Shown here: positions 27,281 to 37,192 of the stretch, in pieces
How positions within the stretch are numbered: the first letter of the stretch is position 1
How the letters are laid out: the number at the start of each line of letters is the position of its first letter
Assembly (NCBI RefSeq): GCF_038050405.1
Contig: NZ_CP150900.1
Span: forward strand, 2,976,001-3,040,000
DNA length: 64,000 bases
From: Paraburkholderia sp. IMGN_8
GTDB taxonomy: Bacteria; Pseudomonadota; Gammaproteobacteria; Burkholderiales; Burkholderiaceae
Reading direction: 5' to 3'
Program-made: the position numbers and the translations under genes
The notes under the pieces: generated by a model
What the model saw: only the letters and a program-made list of their open reading frames with translations
Databases searched by the model: none
Told to the model about the DNA's origin: nothing

Positions 27281-29167
27281 TTATTTCAAAACCTTAACCA
27301 CAACCTCAGAATCCAAATCCCTTTGAACCCGAACCAGATCCGACTTCACGTCGAGAAACTCAGTAGGAGAACACATCTGATGCCCAAACCCGGCCCGAAG
27401 GTGCCGCCTAACCTGCAATACCCGCTCCGCAGGATCAAACACATAGTGAGAAGAAAAATCAAAAACCCGATCTTTCACCACCGCATCAGGCGGCACATCG
27501 ATCACTTGAACAAACCTCGGCAATGCCAACTCCAAAGTCTCATCAAACTCCCCTCCAATACAAGTCCATGGCTGCGTCCTTAAAGGCTCCGCAAGCCACG
27601 CTTGCACCTGACTCCCCATGCCGCCAGACAAGCTCGTCAAAGCCGGCACAGCCGTCGTCCCATCCTCCCAGACAAAATGCTCCACACGCCCTTGCATCGA
27701 AGTAGAAAAAGGCCCATCCATAGCGGCCACATCGCCCGTGCGCAATTGCGCAGTCCCATGCAGCCCCGTCTGCAATAACCTGCTCGCGGCAATCAACTGG
27801 GTCCGCTGCCGCGTTGCCCTACGAAACATATTGCGCTCGAGCTCCGCCGTCGACCCTACATCTTCCACGCGATATGCGTAATTAGCCGCCCCGCTCTCAT
27901 CGACATCGATCTGCAATCGCGCAGTCCGCTCGCGCAACTGTGTGGCCGGCGTGCGCGACAGCATTCCCTCGTCGACCAGCAGCGCGGGCCGGTCCATCAC
28001 GCTCGCCGGCAAATAACCGAAACTAACGCCGCCCGCCGTCGTGTCGGCATACAAGAACAACTCAGGAATCCAGACGATTGCATGATTGATCGCGCTCCCG
28101 CCATATCCCGGCACGTCCGGCAAACTGTAGTACGGCCCGAGATTGAGCAGCACGGCCTCGCTGCGAATGCCCACCGCGGCCAGCAACGCGCCGTACAACG
28201 CGACGTGATCCTTGCAGTCGCCGTAACGATTGCGCAGAATGTCGATCGCCTTGTGCGGGATCGCCGCCGTCTCGCCGAGAAACAACGCTACGTAGCGAAT
28301 GTTCAACCGCATCCAGTCGTACAGCACCTGCGCCTTCGCGCGCGGATCCGTAGCCTGCGCAGTCAGACTCTGTGCGAGGCGCACGATCGCCGGGTCGTTC
28401 ATCGTCGCGTCGACGGCCGGTCCGCGATAACGCGCGGCAAAACTCGCGAAGTCGGGCACCGTCGATATCATCAGGCGGTCTCCCCAGTTCGCATAGCCGA
28501 CCGCGCCCGCTTCGAGCGGCGCATACGGGCCGTGCCGGTAATCGAATTCGTAGCGGGTACGGCCGTTCTCCGTGACCGGCGGCAGCGCGAGGTAGCCGCG
28601 CGCGTCGGTATAAAACGGCACGTCGGCGGGTAAGTCGAAGATCAGACGCTGCATCTCGACCGGCTCGCGCGTCGGTTCGACCAGGTACGCGAAGGTGCCG
28701 GCCTGCAAAGGCTTCGTGCGCGTCTTGCGAAACGCCAGATGCACGCGTGAACCGGGCTCGACGCCCGGAAAAATCACCGTGCGCAATACGCCGTCCTGGA
28801 AATTCGGTGCGCCGGCCGAGCGCGGTTCCTGCACGTCGCGGATCGCCTCCGGGCCGACCTGGTGCGCCACGCCGTTCGGGTCGATCGTTTCCGCAACCAG
28901 CAATTGCACCTGCTCGATGTCCTTGTTGAACCACACGTAGCGTTGCGCGATATCGTCGACGCCACTCGTCGTGTTGGCACGCAAAATCGTGTCGTCGTGT
29001 TCTTCCACCGAGCCGTCTTTCTGGATCACGAAGAGATGGACGTCGCGCTCCATCGTCGACGGTGCGAGATCGTCGCTGGCGGCGGGCTCACCTGCATGCG
29101 CGATAGCGACGCACCCGCCCAGCATCAACGCGGCGGCTAGCCTCGTGAACGCGAAGCACCTCGTCAT
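27281..29167 (-). CDS. DUF3857/transglutaminase-like exported protein
   Basis: 628 residues from the ATG at 29165-29167: signal peptide (MTRCFAFTRLAAALMLGGC, cleaved near AHA-GEP, or lipidated at the Cys), an N-terminal DUF3857 domain (about 60-220), then a transglutaminase-like domain with Cys in RYGDCKDHVALYGALL, His in SAINHAIVWIPE and Asp in LYADTTAGG. The function of such proteins is unknown; a periplasmic protein-modifying or peptide-handling role is plausible. A second in-frame ATG at 29225-29227 overlaps the stop of the upstream AraC gene (ATGA); the two starts arose by a 60-bp tandem duplication. The downstream start is preferred because it gives a clean signal peptide. Confidence 0.8.
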   Translation of the reverse strand: MTRCFAFTRLAAALMLGGCVAIAHAGEPAASDDLAPSTMERDVHLFVIQKDGSVEEHDDTILRANTTSGVDDIAQRYVWFNKDIEQVQLLVAETIDPNGVAHQVGPEAIRDVQEPRSAGAPNFQDGVLRTVIFPGVEPGSRVHLAFRKTRTKPLQAGTFAYLVEPTREPVEMQRLIFDLPADVPFYTDARGYLALPPVTENGRTRYEFDYRHGPYAPLEAGAVGYANWGDRLMISTVPDFASFAARYRGPAVDATMNDPAIVRLAQSLTAQATDPRAKAQVLYDWMRLNIRYVALFLGETAAIPHKAIDILRNRYGDCKDHVALYGALLAAVGIRSEAVLLNLGPYYSLPDVPGYGGSAINHAIVWIPELFLYADTTAGGVSFGYLPASVMDRPALLVDEGMLSRTPATQLRERTARLQIDVDESGAANYAYRVEDVGSTAELERNMFRRATRQRTQLIAASRLLQTGLHGTAQLRTGDVAAMDGPFSTSMQGRVEHFVWEDGTTAVPALTSLSGGMGSQVQAWLAEPLRTQPWTCIGGEFDETLELALPRFVQVIDVPPDAVVKDRVFDFSSHYVFDPAERVLQVRRHLRAGFGHQMCSPTEFLDVKSDLVRVQRDLDSEVVVKVLK

Positions 29168-29250
29168 GTGCGGCGCGCCCTGCCCCGACGCGGCGGCTAG
29201 CTTTACGAACGCGAAGCACCGCGTCATGTGCGGCGCGCCCTGCCCCGCGC
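29131..29250. repeat. 60-bp tandem duplication covering a start codon
   Basis: Two adjacent units with period 60 (29131-29190 and 29191-29250) differ at only a few positions. Each contains CGTCATGTGCGGCGCGCCC, that is the upstream leader plus the ATG and first codons of the DUF3857 gene. The second unit also holds the stop codon of the AraC gene. Confidence 0.92.
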
Positions 29251-30054
29251 GCGCCATGCTCGCGGACTCGAAGCAAACTCCGCGCGAAACGTGTGATTGA
29301 AATTCGATAGATCGTTAAAGCCGCAATCCAGCGCAACGTCGACGATCTTCGCGCCGTCGTCATGAAGACGCAGCGCTGCCGCTCGCAAACGCGCCCGCAG
29401 AATGTATTGATGCGGCGTCACGCCGGTCACCCGCCGGAAGGTCCGCAGGAAGTAGAACTCACTCAAACCCGCCGCCGCCGCAAGGCTCGCGAGCGTATGC
29501 GGCGCGGCGGGCGCGGCGTCGATCAGACGCACGGTCTGCGCGACGCGCGACCATGCCGCGGCGCTGGCCGGCTGCCCTGCGCGCGTCAATGCCCCGGCCG
29601 CATCCAGGGTCGCGACGGCCAGTTCGACGGCAAGCTCATCCCACACCGGTTCGCCCACATCGGAAGCCCCCGCGCAGGCTCGCGCGATCAACGGCGACAG
29701 CGAACGAAGCGCCGGCATCCGCGCGCGCCTGAAGTTCAGATTGCCGCTTGCGATGCCTGCGTCGGCGGCGAGCTGCTCGAAGTAAGCCGGCGCATAGCGA
29801 AACGCGATACAGCGATCGCCGGCCCCGTGCCGATGGCCGCACTCGAAGCAGTCGCCGTTGTTGCCTAGCAGCAGCGCCCCCGGGGTCAGCAGTTCGCGCC
29901 CTGCCGCAGCCCGGTAGCCGAACGAGCCGGCGACCACCATCGCGATGCACACGCCGCCGTGCCGCTCCTCGAACGGCTGGTCGCGTGGTCCGAAGGTGCA
30001 AAGAATGTCCGCGACGTCCCAGCCCGCGCCCTGCGCCAACGGGCGCGCGGCCAT
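29224..30054 (-). CDS. AraC-family transcriptional regulator
   Basis: 276 residues from ATG 30052-30054. Cupin-like N-terminal sensor (about 10-110, with LLGNNGDCFECGHRHGAGDRC) and C-terminal double helix-turn-helix (LASLAAAAGLSEFYFLRTFRR; IVDVALDCGFNDLSNFNHTFRAEF). The frame is open to 30279, and a TTG or other start between 30054 and about 30125 is possible, since residues such as VTLQQALAQRAREG look coding. It is divergent from the gene at 30234 and overlaps the DUF3857 start by the duplicated segment. Target genes are probably its neighbours. Confidence 0.8.
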   Translation of the reverse strand: MAARPLAQGAGWDVADILCTFGPRDQPFEERHGGVCIAMVVAGSFGYRAAAGRELLTPGALLLGNNGDCFECGHRHGAGDRCIAFRYAPAYFEQLAADAGIASGNLNFRRARMPALRSLSPLIARACAGASDVGEPVWDELAVELAVATLDAAGALTRAGQPASAAAWSRVAQTVRLIDAAPAAPHTLASLAAAAGLSEFYFLRTFRRVTGVTPHQYILRARLRAAALRLHDDGAKIVDVALDCGFNDLSNFNHTFRAEFASSPRAWRARGRARRT

Positions 30055-30233
30055 GCTGCCGCGCGAGCCTTCCCGTGCGCGTTGCGCGAGCGCCTGCTGC
30101 AAAGTGACGGCAATTTTCCCCAAGATGCACCTCGGCTGAGTCCGTATTCTGGTTTTAGCACATCGGCGGCCGGCGCGGTTTTGCCGCTTGCGACACGCCG
30201 CCGCCTCGCTAAACGCCTGAAGGAGGACACACG

Positions 30234-30782
30234 ATGAACATGCTGGACAACGATCTGGAGCGCGGCTTCCAGGACGCATTAAGCGCGCCCGCGCGCGCCG
30301 CCGACATCGACGCCGCCGATGACGTCTACGGCTGGCTGATCGGCAGTTGGGACATGGACGTGGTGCACTACCGCGTCGACCTCGGCGCAGAGCGCCGACG
30401 CGGCGAGATTTATTTCGGCTGGGTGCTGGAGGGCCGCGCTGTGCAGGACGTGTGGATCATGCCGCCACGCGGCGAGCGGCACGCGGGGCTCGCCGTCACT
30501 GACGACATGTACGGCACCACGTTGCGCGTCTGGGACGCAGCGCTGCGTGCGTGGCGGGTCACCTATATCAATCCACGGACTGGACAACGTGATGAACTGA
30601 TCGGCCGACGCGTCGGCGATGCGCTCGTGCAGATTGGCACGCATGCCGATGGCACGCCGATTCGTTGGAATTTCACTGATATCACGAGGGATGCTTTTCG
30701 CTGGACTGGTGTTGCGCTCGCGCAGGACGGCGTGACCTGGAGGCTTGAAGCTGAGTTTCATGCTCGGCGCAGACGTGCCTGA
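30234..30782 (+). CDS. Small protein of unknown function, lipocalin/DUF1579-like
   Basis: 182 residues, beginning MNMLDNDLERGFQDAL after a strong AAGGAGG. The body, with YGWLIGSWDMDVVHYR, GEIYFGWVLEGRAVQDVWIMP and WNFTDITRDAFRWTGVAL, resembles beta-barrel proteins of the DUF1579/lipocalin-like type that bind small ligands; no signal peptide, so cytoplasmic. Divergent from the AraC regulator, which may control it. Its TGA is 15 bases from element E. Confidence 0.75.
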   Translation: MNMLDNDLERGFQDALSAPARAADIDAADDVYGWLIGSWDMDVVHYRVDLGAERRRGEIYFGWVLEGRAVQDVWIMPPRGERHAGLAVTDDMYGTTLRVWDAALRAWRVTYINPRTGQRDELIGRRVGDALVQIGTHADGTPIRWNFTDITRDAFRWTGVALAQDGVTWRLEAEFHARRRRA

Positions 30783-30797
30783 AGATGGGCTTTTCTT

Positions 30798-31726
30798 GGT
30801 TTTTTTGCCTTTGGCGGCGGCATTGTTCTGGGTGCCTATGGCGTTGGCCTTTCCTTGATTTGTTTGCCTTGCGAGGCGGCATTGGCTGTTCGCCTGCGGC
30901 GTTGGCCTTTCCTTGTTTTCTTAGTGGTCTATTAGCGTCGCCCCTGTGCGGGGCAGGCACTTACTTTCTTTGCCGCCGCAAAGAAAGTAAGCAAAGAAAG
31001 CGGCTTCACCCCGCTAATTCTTAAGCGGGTCCCCTGGCTTGGAGGAGGTAGTGGAGCATCTGGAATCAGTGTTCTCGCACACTCCGCGCTGGTGACAAGG
31101 CAGTCATACTTCCGGCGGCGCTGCGCGCGCCGTGGCGGTACTTCCCAACACCGATGGGGCGTGTGCGCCTTCGGCATCATCCTTCCCGCCTCGCACTGCG
31201 TGCTCGCCGGAACGGCCTGCGAGGGAAACCAGTGGCTTCATTTGCAAGTAGCGGGGGCATCGGCTTCGCCTCGGCGAGGCACCCGAGTGTGCGGGTGTGG
31301 GCCACCACTCCGAGTGAGACGCTGTTGCCTTCGCGAGGCGTAGGGGACGCGAGGGCGAGCCACCGCGCCGAACCAGGCGCGGGCGCCCAAACCGCCGGGC
31401 GGTTTGATGAAGTACCGCCACGGCGCGCGCAGCGCCGCCGGAAGTATGACTGCCTTGTCACCAGCGCGGAATGTGCGAGAACACCGATTCCAGATGCTCC
31501 ACTGCCTCCTCCAAGCCAGGGGACCCGCTTAAGAATTAGCGGGGTGAAGCCGCTTTCTTTTGCCTACTTTTCTTTGCGGCCGGCAAAGAAAAGTAGGTGC
31601 CCCCCCGCACAGGGGGAACGCTAATAAACCAATATCAAATCAAGGAAAGGCCACCGCCGTAGGCACACAGAAGAATGCCGCCGCCAAAGGCAAAACCCCA
31701 ACCACTCGCTCCGCGAAACCAAACCC
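30798..31726. repeat. Palindromic dispersed element, copy E
   Basis: About 930 bp between convergent genes. Left arm about 30798-31145, with its outer module duplicated in tandem (TTGGCCTTTCCTTG at about 30844 and 30902); right arm about 31409-31726. The left arm carries the short hairpin CTTACTTTCTTTGC/GCAAAGAAAGTAAG, the right arm the longer CCTACTTTTCTTTGC/GCAAAGAAAAGTAGG; each is internally complementary although the two arms differ. Centre module at about 31170-31290, same orientation as A. The right edge GGGTTTGG follows the neighbouring TAA directly. Confidence 0.9.
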
Positions 31727-32386
31727 TTATTCTCCAATTTGCCCCAGCAAGGCCTGCAACTTCTCAACATGCCGCAACAACAAATGCCGATGCTTCTCAA
31801 TCTGCTCGAGCCGCCCGGCAAGATCGGCCTGAATCGGATCATCCAGATCGGCGGCAGCAATCACATCCTCCACTTTCGACCGCATAGCGGCCAACTCCAC
31901 CGGTGCATGGCTCAAATGCCGCTCAAACCGCCGTACGTCCTGCACCGCCAGATCCCGGACCTTGCGGAAATGCGCCTGGCGCCGATGCGCTTCGGCATCG
32001 AGCGTCTCCTCCTCCACGCGTTTGGCCGGCGCGGCCTGGCCGAAAATCGGCTCGGGCGGCCGCAGCACCGTTTTCTTACGCACCGGATACGCAGTGCCCC
32101 GAAAACGCGCAAGCGGCATTTCGTTGTCGATCGCCTCACGCGCATTGGCCGGTATGTCCTGCTCCGTGTGCGGCGTGTTCATCCAGCCGTTCGGCAAACC
32201 AGTGACCGCCTCGATGCCACGCACGAACTCCTCGCTGAATTCGCGCTGGCCGGACAACATTAATTTCAGGTAGCTGGCGGAGAAGGTCATCATGCGCGCG
32301 AGACGGGTCGCGGCACCGACCTCGCGGGTCAGCAGCACCAGGTTCGCTCGCCAGACCGGGAGCAACAATTCGTCGGAATCTTCCAT
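31727..32386 (-). CDS. Cro/C1-like helix-turn-helix protein with coiled-coil tail
   Basis: 219 residues from ATG 32384-32386 (MEDSDELLLPVWR), preceded by GGAAGA; an ATG at 32399-32401 would add five residues. Residues about 10-65 (LVLLTREVGAATRLARMMTF, then LKLMLSGQREFSEEFVRGIE) look like a phage-repressor-type HTH followed by LPNGWMNTPH. The remainder is charged and helical and ends in a coiled coil (about 175-219). It resembles DNA-binding proteins found across Burkholderia but I know no assigned target. The TAA abuts element E. Confidence 0.7.
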   Translation of the reverse strand: MEDSDELLLPVWRANLVLLTREVGAATRLARMMTFSASYLKLMLSGQREFSEEFVRGIEAVTGLPNGWMNTPHTEQDIPANAREAIDNEMPLARFRGTAYPVRKKTVLRPPEPIFGQAAPAKRVEEETLDAEAHRRQAHFRKVRDLAVQDVRRFERHLSHAPVELAAMRSKVEDVIAAADLDDPIQADLAGRLEQIEKHRHLLLRHVEKLQALLGQIGE

Positions 32387-32966
32387 CGCTGGGTCTTCCA
32401 TCTCTTTTGCCCGATGTACGGATGACGCGCTCGCACGCGTCATATTTCTGAAAGGGTAGCCGTTTCACTGCATGGCGTGCAATGGCAGCGCACTCACCCG
32501 GCAGTTTTTCGATTTGCCGAAGTTACACGCTACCGCGTGCAGCCGGCTTCACGGAGCGCGAGGTGTGCGTTTTGCATTGACACAGCCATACATCCAGCGT
32601 TCCAAGTCAGCGCACGCAATGTGCAGCTTCCCGTGGAATTTTTCGGCACGCATTATGCTGTTTCGCTAGCGCCACCACGTCGATTTAAGGACAGGCCGGC
32701 TTCCTTTCCGACCGGTCGAGTCGCATTGACGGCCGCCGGCAAATGCTGCAGCGCTCTATACGCTCTGCGCGAAACCGGCAGCATGCAATCACGGACACAT
32801 GCTGTTACACCTGTGTCGTGCAACGGCGGCAAAGGCGGATCCCCCGCAAAACGCGGATTAGCTGCACAAATACTGTGGGGAAGATGAGGTGAACACCGAC
32901 GCGGCGCCGGAGGGTCGGCGCCGCTTGAGAGGAGACAGGCGTGTTGCGCCGCAGCGGCGCGGAAAG
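32387..32966. other. Intergenic region between hutG and the HTH gene
   Basis: 580 bp without a convincing gene. The part next to 32386 should contain the HTH-gene promoter. A GC-rich hairpin next to hutG is listed separately. Overlapping open frames in both strands have no recognisable similarity. Confidence 0.5.
32901..32924 (-). terminator. GC-rich hairpin 3' of hutG
   Basis: Perfect 9-bp stem GCGGCGCCG/CGGCGCCGC with a 6-base loop, 43 bases after the hutG stop codon. No T-tract follows on the minus strand, so it would act as a pause/Rho-assisted terminator or 3'-end stabiliser of the hut transcript. Confidence 0.45.
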
Positions 32967-33788
32967 TCAGGCCGAGGCGATCCGGTCCAACGCCGTCGTC
33001 ACCAATTTTTCCAGCAAAGGCTCGACCTTCGCGGCCAGCGTTTCGTCGTATGCATACGGCATCTGTTCTTCCATATACGTAATCTGTGACAACTCGAGCT
33101 GCACCGCGTGCACGCCCTGCGCCGGCTGCCCATACTGGCGCGTGATATAGCCGCCCTTGAAGCGCCCGTTCGCGACCGCCGAATAACCGCCATGCCGTTC
33201 GACCACAGCGGCCAATTCCTCGCCCAGTCCCGCCACCGCACTCGTCCCGTTGGACGTGCCGAAGTTGAAATCCGGCAGACGTCCTTCGAAAAAGCGCGGC
33301 ACGTGCGAGCGGATCGAATGGGCTTCCCACAGCAGCACCTTGCCGTGCTTCGCCTTCAACGCGACGAGTTCGCCTGCCAGTGCGTCGTGATACGGCTTCC
33401 AGTACGCATCGCGCCGGCGCGCGACTTCGGCGTCGGTCGGCAGATGGCCTTCGCGGTACAGCGGTTCCTTGTCGAACGTATCGACCGGCAGCAAACCGGT
33501 GGTGTCCTGCCCCGGATAGAGATTCGCGCCATCAGGCGGACGGTTCAGGTCGATCACATAGCGCGCGTACGAAGGCGACAGGATCGACGCGCCCATGCGC
33601 TTCGCGAACGCATACAGACGGTCGAGGTGCCAGTCGCAGTCGTCGGTACGCTGCGCGACGGGCGTCATCGTCGCGGCGATGTCGGCGGGGATTTGCGTGC
33701 CCAGATGCGGGATCGAAATCAGCAGCGGCAGGCTTCCTCGATGCAACGTGAAAACCGGCGGAGTAGTTAAAGTCGACGAAGCAGTCAT
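32967..33788 (-). CDS. hutG: N-formylglutamate deformylase
   Basis: 273 residues. Converts N-formylglutamate to glutamate plus formate, the last step of the five-step histidine route. The family is recognised by VFTLHRGSLPLLISIPHLG at the N-terminus, DCDWHLDRLY, YARYVIDLNRPPDG and LWEAHSIRSHVPRFFEG (metal-binding residues of the FGase family). It follows hutF, which makes its substrate. Last gene of the hut operon. Confidence 0.93.
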   Translation of the reverse strand: MTASSTLTTPPVFTLHRGSLPLLISIPHLGTQIPADIAATMTPVAQRTDDCDWHLDRLYAFAKRMGASILSPSYARYVIDLNRPPDGANLYPGQDTTGLLPVDTFDKEPLYREGHLPTDAEVARRRDAYWKPYHDALAGELVALKAKHGKVLLWEAHSIRSHVPRFFEGRLPDFNFGTSNGTSAVAGLGEELAAVVERHGGYSAVANGRFKGGYITRQYGQPAQGVHAVQLELSQITYMEEQMPYAYDETLAAKVEPLLEKLVTTALDRIASA

Positions 33789-33860
33789 GTCAGTCCGGAA
33801 TCAATGGGATCGAAGGCTCAATCACGTAAGCAACCCACGTAAGCAAGTCCCTTTAGCAAC

Positions 33861-35246
33861 TCACTTCAGCAAGTCCGCGAGCGCCACACGATAGCGCGCG
33901 TAAGCGCCCTCTTCGTCGCGATGCCGGCGGTTGTCGACGACCTTGTCGCCGCCCGCGTAGACGTCGCGAATCGGCGTCTCGCCATGCTCGCAGAATACAA
34001 CGCCCGAGAGCCACGCGTGCGGCGCGTGCTCGGCGATGCTCGAATGATCCGCGTCCAGCACCAGCCAGTCGGCGCGCCGGCCGGCCTGCAACGCGCCGAC
34101 CGTGCGGCCTGTCGCGTGCGCGCCGCCTTCGAGCGCGGCGTCGAACAGACGGTCGGCCACATGCGTGGCTTGCGCCGATGCCAGCACATTGCGTTGACGG
34201 CGCGTGAGGCGCTGGCCGTATTCGAGCAAACGCAACTCGGCGCGCCAATCGACGCCGATATGGCTGTCCGAGCCGACGCCGATGCGCCCTTGCGCTTCGA
34301 GATATTCATGCGCCGGGAAAATGCCGTCGCCGAGATTGGCTTCGGTGGTCAAGCACAAACCGGCGACCGCGCCGCTCTTCGCGAGCGCAAGCGTTTCGTT
34401 CGCATCGACGTGCGTGGCATGCACGAGGCACCAGCGGCTATCGACATCGAAACGATCGAGCAGCCATTGCACCGGCCGCGCGCCCTCGGTTTCCAGACAC
34501 GCGTCGACTTCGGCGGTTTGCTCGGCGATATGAATATGAACCGGCGCCCTTGCATCGATGCCGCCAAGCAGCGCACGCAACGAATCCGCCGATACCGCGC
34601 GCAACGAATGTGGCGCCACGCCGTAACGCAACGCGGCGTTTTCGGGACGCGCCGCGCGCAAGGTGCCGAGCAGATCGAGCAGACTGTCCGGCGTATTGAT
34701 GAAGCGCTGCTGATCTTCGCGCGGCGCACGTGAGCCGAAACCGCTGTACTGATATAGCACCGGCAGCATCGTCATACCGATGCCGCTCGCCGACGCGGCA
34801 TCCACCACACGCTGCGCCAGTTCCGCTTGATTCGCGTAGCGGCTGCCGTCAGGGGTGTGATGCACATAGTGGAATTCGCAGACCGACGTATAGCCCGCCT
34901 TCAGCATTTCGATGTAAAGCCACTGCGCGACCGACGCGAGCCCTTCCGGCGTGATCCGCGCGGCAAAGCGATACATCAGATCGCGCCAGCTCCAGAAATT
35001 GTCGGTGGCGTTCGCGCGATATTCAGTGAGGCCGGCCATCGCGCGCTGAAAGGCGTGCGAGTGCAGATTCGGCATGCCTGGCAGTACGGGACCCGCTGCT
35101 TTTTGCACGCCCGCAGGCGCAGCGGCCGTATCGGCCGTGACCGAGGTCAGTGTGCCAGTAGCGTCCCACTCCAGCAGCACATTGCGGCGCCAGCCATCCG
35201 GCAGGTACGCATGGTCGGCGAATAGCGATTGCTTCGATTGCGTCAT
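33861..35246 (-). CDS. hutF: Formimidoylglutamate deiminase
   Basis: 461-residue amidohydrolase that deaminates N-formimino-glutamate to N-formylglutamate and ammonia. Metal site: HSHAFQRAM (PNLHSH), later HIAEQ and SDSHIGVDWRAELRLLEYGQ. Presence of hutF and hutG shows that this strain uses the formylglutamate branch rather than direct formiminoglutamase. Separated by 9 bp from hutI and 72 bp from hutG. Confidence 0.93.
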   Translation of the reverse strand: MTQSKQSLFADHAYLPDGWRRNVLLEWDATGTLTSVTADTAAAPAGVQKAAGPVLPGMPNLHSHAFQRAMAGLTEYRANATDNFWSWRDLMYRFAARITPEGLASVAQWLYIEMLKAGYTSVCEFHYVHHTPDGSRYANQAELAQRVVDAASASGIGMTMLPVLYQYSGFGSRAPREDQQRFINTPDSLLDLLGTLRAARPENAALRYGVAPHSLRAVSADSLRALLGGIDARAPVHIHIAEQTAEVDACLETEGARPVQWLLDRFDVDSRWCLVHATHVDANETLALAKSGAVAGLCLTTEANLGDGIFPAHEYLEAQGRIGVGSDSHIGVDWRAELRLLEYGQRLTRRQRNVLASAQATHVADRLFDAALEGGAHATGRTVGALQAGRRADWLVLDADHSSIAEHAPHAWLSGVVFCEHGETPIRDVYAGGDKVVDNRRHRDEEGAYARYRVALADLLK

Positions 35247-35255
35247 CTTCAGGCC

Positions 35256-36479
35256 TTAGCTCAATTCACGCCGCGTATAAACCGTCTCGCCCGAGCGCAC
35301 GACCCGCGCGCACAACGGACGCCCAATCCAGTAAGCCAGCTCCGCCAGCGACTCGACCGACCATACGGCGAAATCCGCCGCACGCCCCACTTCCAGCGAG
35401 CCGTGCGTATCCGCTTTGCCGAGCGCGCGCGCCGCGTGCGCCGTCACGCCCTGCAGCACTTCGGGCACGGTCATGCGGAACAGCGTGGTCGCCATGTTCA
35501 TCATCAGCAGCAGCGATGTAGTGGGCGACGTGCCAGGGTTGCTGTCGGTCGAAATCGCGATCGGCACCTGATAGCGCCGCAGCAGATCCAACGGCGGCAA
35601 TTGCGTCTCGCGAATGAAGTAGTACGCGCCTGGCAATAGCACGGCAACCGTGCCCGCTTCCTTCATTGCGGCGACGCCCGCTTCGTCGAGAAATTCGAGG
35701 TGATCCGCGGACAGCGCATGGTGGCGCGCCGCCAATGCCGTGCCACCGCCATTCGACAACTGCTCGGCATGCATCTTCACCGGCAACCTGTAGCGCTCGG
35801 CTGCTTTGAACACGCGCTCGCTTTGTTCCAGCGAAAAGCCGATGCGCTCACAGAACACATCGACCGCATCCACCAGGCCTTCGCCGGCGAGCGCGGGCAG
35901 CATGGTGTTGCAGACTTCGTCGATGTACGCATCGGCGCGGCCTGCAAATTCAGGCGGCAATGCATGCGCGCCGAGAAATGTCGTATAGACCGACACCGGA
36001 TAACGTTCGCCCAGACGGCGCGCAACGCGCAGCATCTTGCGCTCGCTGGCGAGGTCGAGGCCGTAACCGGATTTGATTTCCACCGCCGTGACGCCTTCGG
36101 CGAGCAGCGGTTCGAGCCGCGCGGCGGATTGGCGGAACAAGCTGTCTTCGTCGGCGGCACGCGTGGCGCGTACCGTGGAGACGATACCGCCGCCCTGCCG
36201 CGCGATCTCTTCATAGCTCACGCCAGCCAGGCGCTGCGCGAACTCGTCGGCGCGCTGACCGCCGTACACCAGATGCGTGTGGCAATCGACGAGACCCGGG
36301 CTCACCCATGCGCCGTGCAGATCTTCGCGCGGCCACGCAGCGTATTCAGCGGGTAATTCGGACGCTGCGCCGAGCCACGCGATCTTGCCGTCTTCTACGG
36401 CAATCGCAGCGTCGGGCAGCGTGTGTTGGGGGTCGCCCTGCGGGCAGAGTTTCAGGTGATGCCAGACGGTTTGCTTCAT
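35256..36479 (-). CDS. hutI: Imidazolonepropionase
   Basis: 407-residue amidohydrolase opening 4-imidazolone-5-propanoate to N-formiminoglutamate. Conserved features: [17 protein letters not shown] metal ligands, [47 protein letters not shown] with the conserved Asp. Length is typical. Third enzyme of the pathway, encoded between hutD and hutF. Confidence 0.95.
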   Translation of the reverse strand: MKQTVWHHLKLCPQGDPQHTLPDAAIAVEDGKIAWLGAASELPAEYAAWPREDLHGAWVSPGLVDCHTHLVYGGQRADEFAQRLAGVSYEEIARQGGGIVSTVRATRAADEDSLFRQSAARLEPLLAEGVTAVEIKSGYGLDLASERKMLRVARRLGERYPVSVYTTFLGAHALPPEFAGRADAYIDEVCNTMLPALAGEGLVDAVDVFCERIGFSLEQSERVFKAAERYRLPVKMHAEQLSNGGGTALAARHHALSADHLEFLDEAGVAAMKEAGTVAVLLPGAYYFIRETQLPPLDLLRRYQVPIAISTDSNPGTSPTTSLLLMMNMATTLFRMTVPEVLQGVTAHAARALGKADTHGSLEVGRAADFAVWSVESLAELAYWIGRPLCARVVRSGETVYTRRELS

Positions 36480-36557
36480 CGCGTGCTCTTTGCAGCTTGT
36501 TGCGTGTCTGTAGTGGTTCGCGGCGCGCTTTTTTCAAAGCGCGGCCGTGAGCCGTCG

Positions 36558-37160
36558 TCATCGTTGCGCGTAGCGGATGGTGATCGCGAGCAATGCGCCC
36601 GCGCCTTTGACTGTGCATGACAGTGATTGCGGTGTGTCGATGCGTAGCGTGTCGTCTGCGTTCAGTGAAAACGGCTGAGCGCGGTTGCCCAACTGAACTT
36701 CAACCGAACCGCTTGCGCAAAACAACAGCACCACGTCGGCGGACAGATCGCGTTGCGTATCGCCGCGCCATACTTCGACCTCTCCCGCCGCCGCGCCACG
36801 CCGCACCATCAGGTTGAAGTCGCGTGTTGCACCGTCGACCAGACGCGCGTCGATTTGCGCTTCGCCAGCGAAACGTGCGATATCGAGTGGCTGTGTCAAT
36901 GCACGCGTTTTCAGGCCATTCACATTGTCCGTTTCATCGAGCAACATGCCCGCGCCGGACAACAGCGCAAGCGTGCGATCGATGCCGACGAAACGCGAGA
37001 ACGGCCCGGCCTGCGCCACATCGGCGACGCTCACGCGCCACACGAATGCATCGAGCCCGGCGCCCTCGGGGAACGCCGCCACTTCGCGCGTGACGCCGCC
37101 GCCGTTCTTCCACGGCGCCGCCACCAGGTCGGCGCCGCGGATCAGCGTCACGGTTGCCAT
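36558..37160 (-). CDS. hutD: HutD family protein
   Basis: 200 residues of the HutD cupin family, starting ATVTLIRGADLVAAPWKNGG and with TREVAAFPEG, WRVSVADVAQAGPFSRFVGIDRTLALLSG. In Pseudomonas HutD is thought to limit over-induction of the hut operon, possibly by binding urocanate or an intermediate. A TTG start at 37194-37196 overlapping the hutU stop is an alternative; ATG 37158-37160 gives the family length. Confidence 0.88.
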   Translation of the reverse strand: MATVTLIRGADLVAAPWKNGGGVTREVAAFPEGAGLDAFVWRVSVADVAQAGPFSRFVGIDRTLALLSGAGMLLDETDNVNGLKTRALTQPLDIARFAGEAQIDARLVDGATRDFNLMVRRGAAAGEVEVWRGDTQRDLSADVVLLFCASGSVEVQLGNRAQPFSLNADDTLRIDTPQSLSCTVKGAGALLAITIRYAQR

Positions 37161-37192
37161 GCTGCCGACAAGCGGGCTGTGAAGCGTCACGA

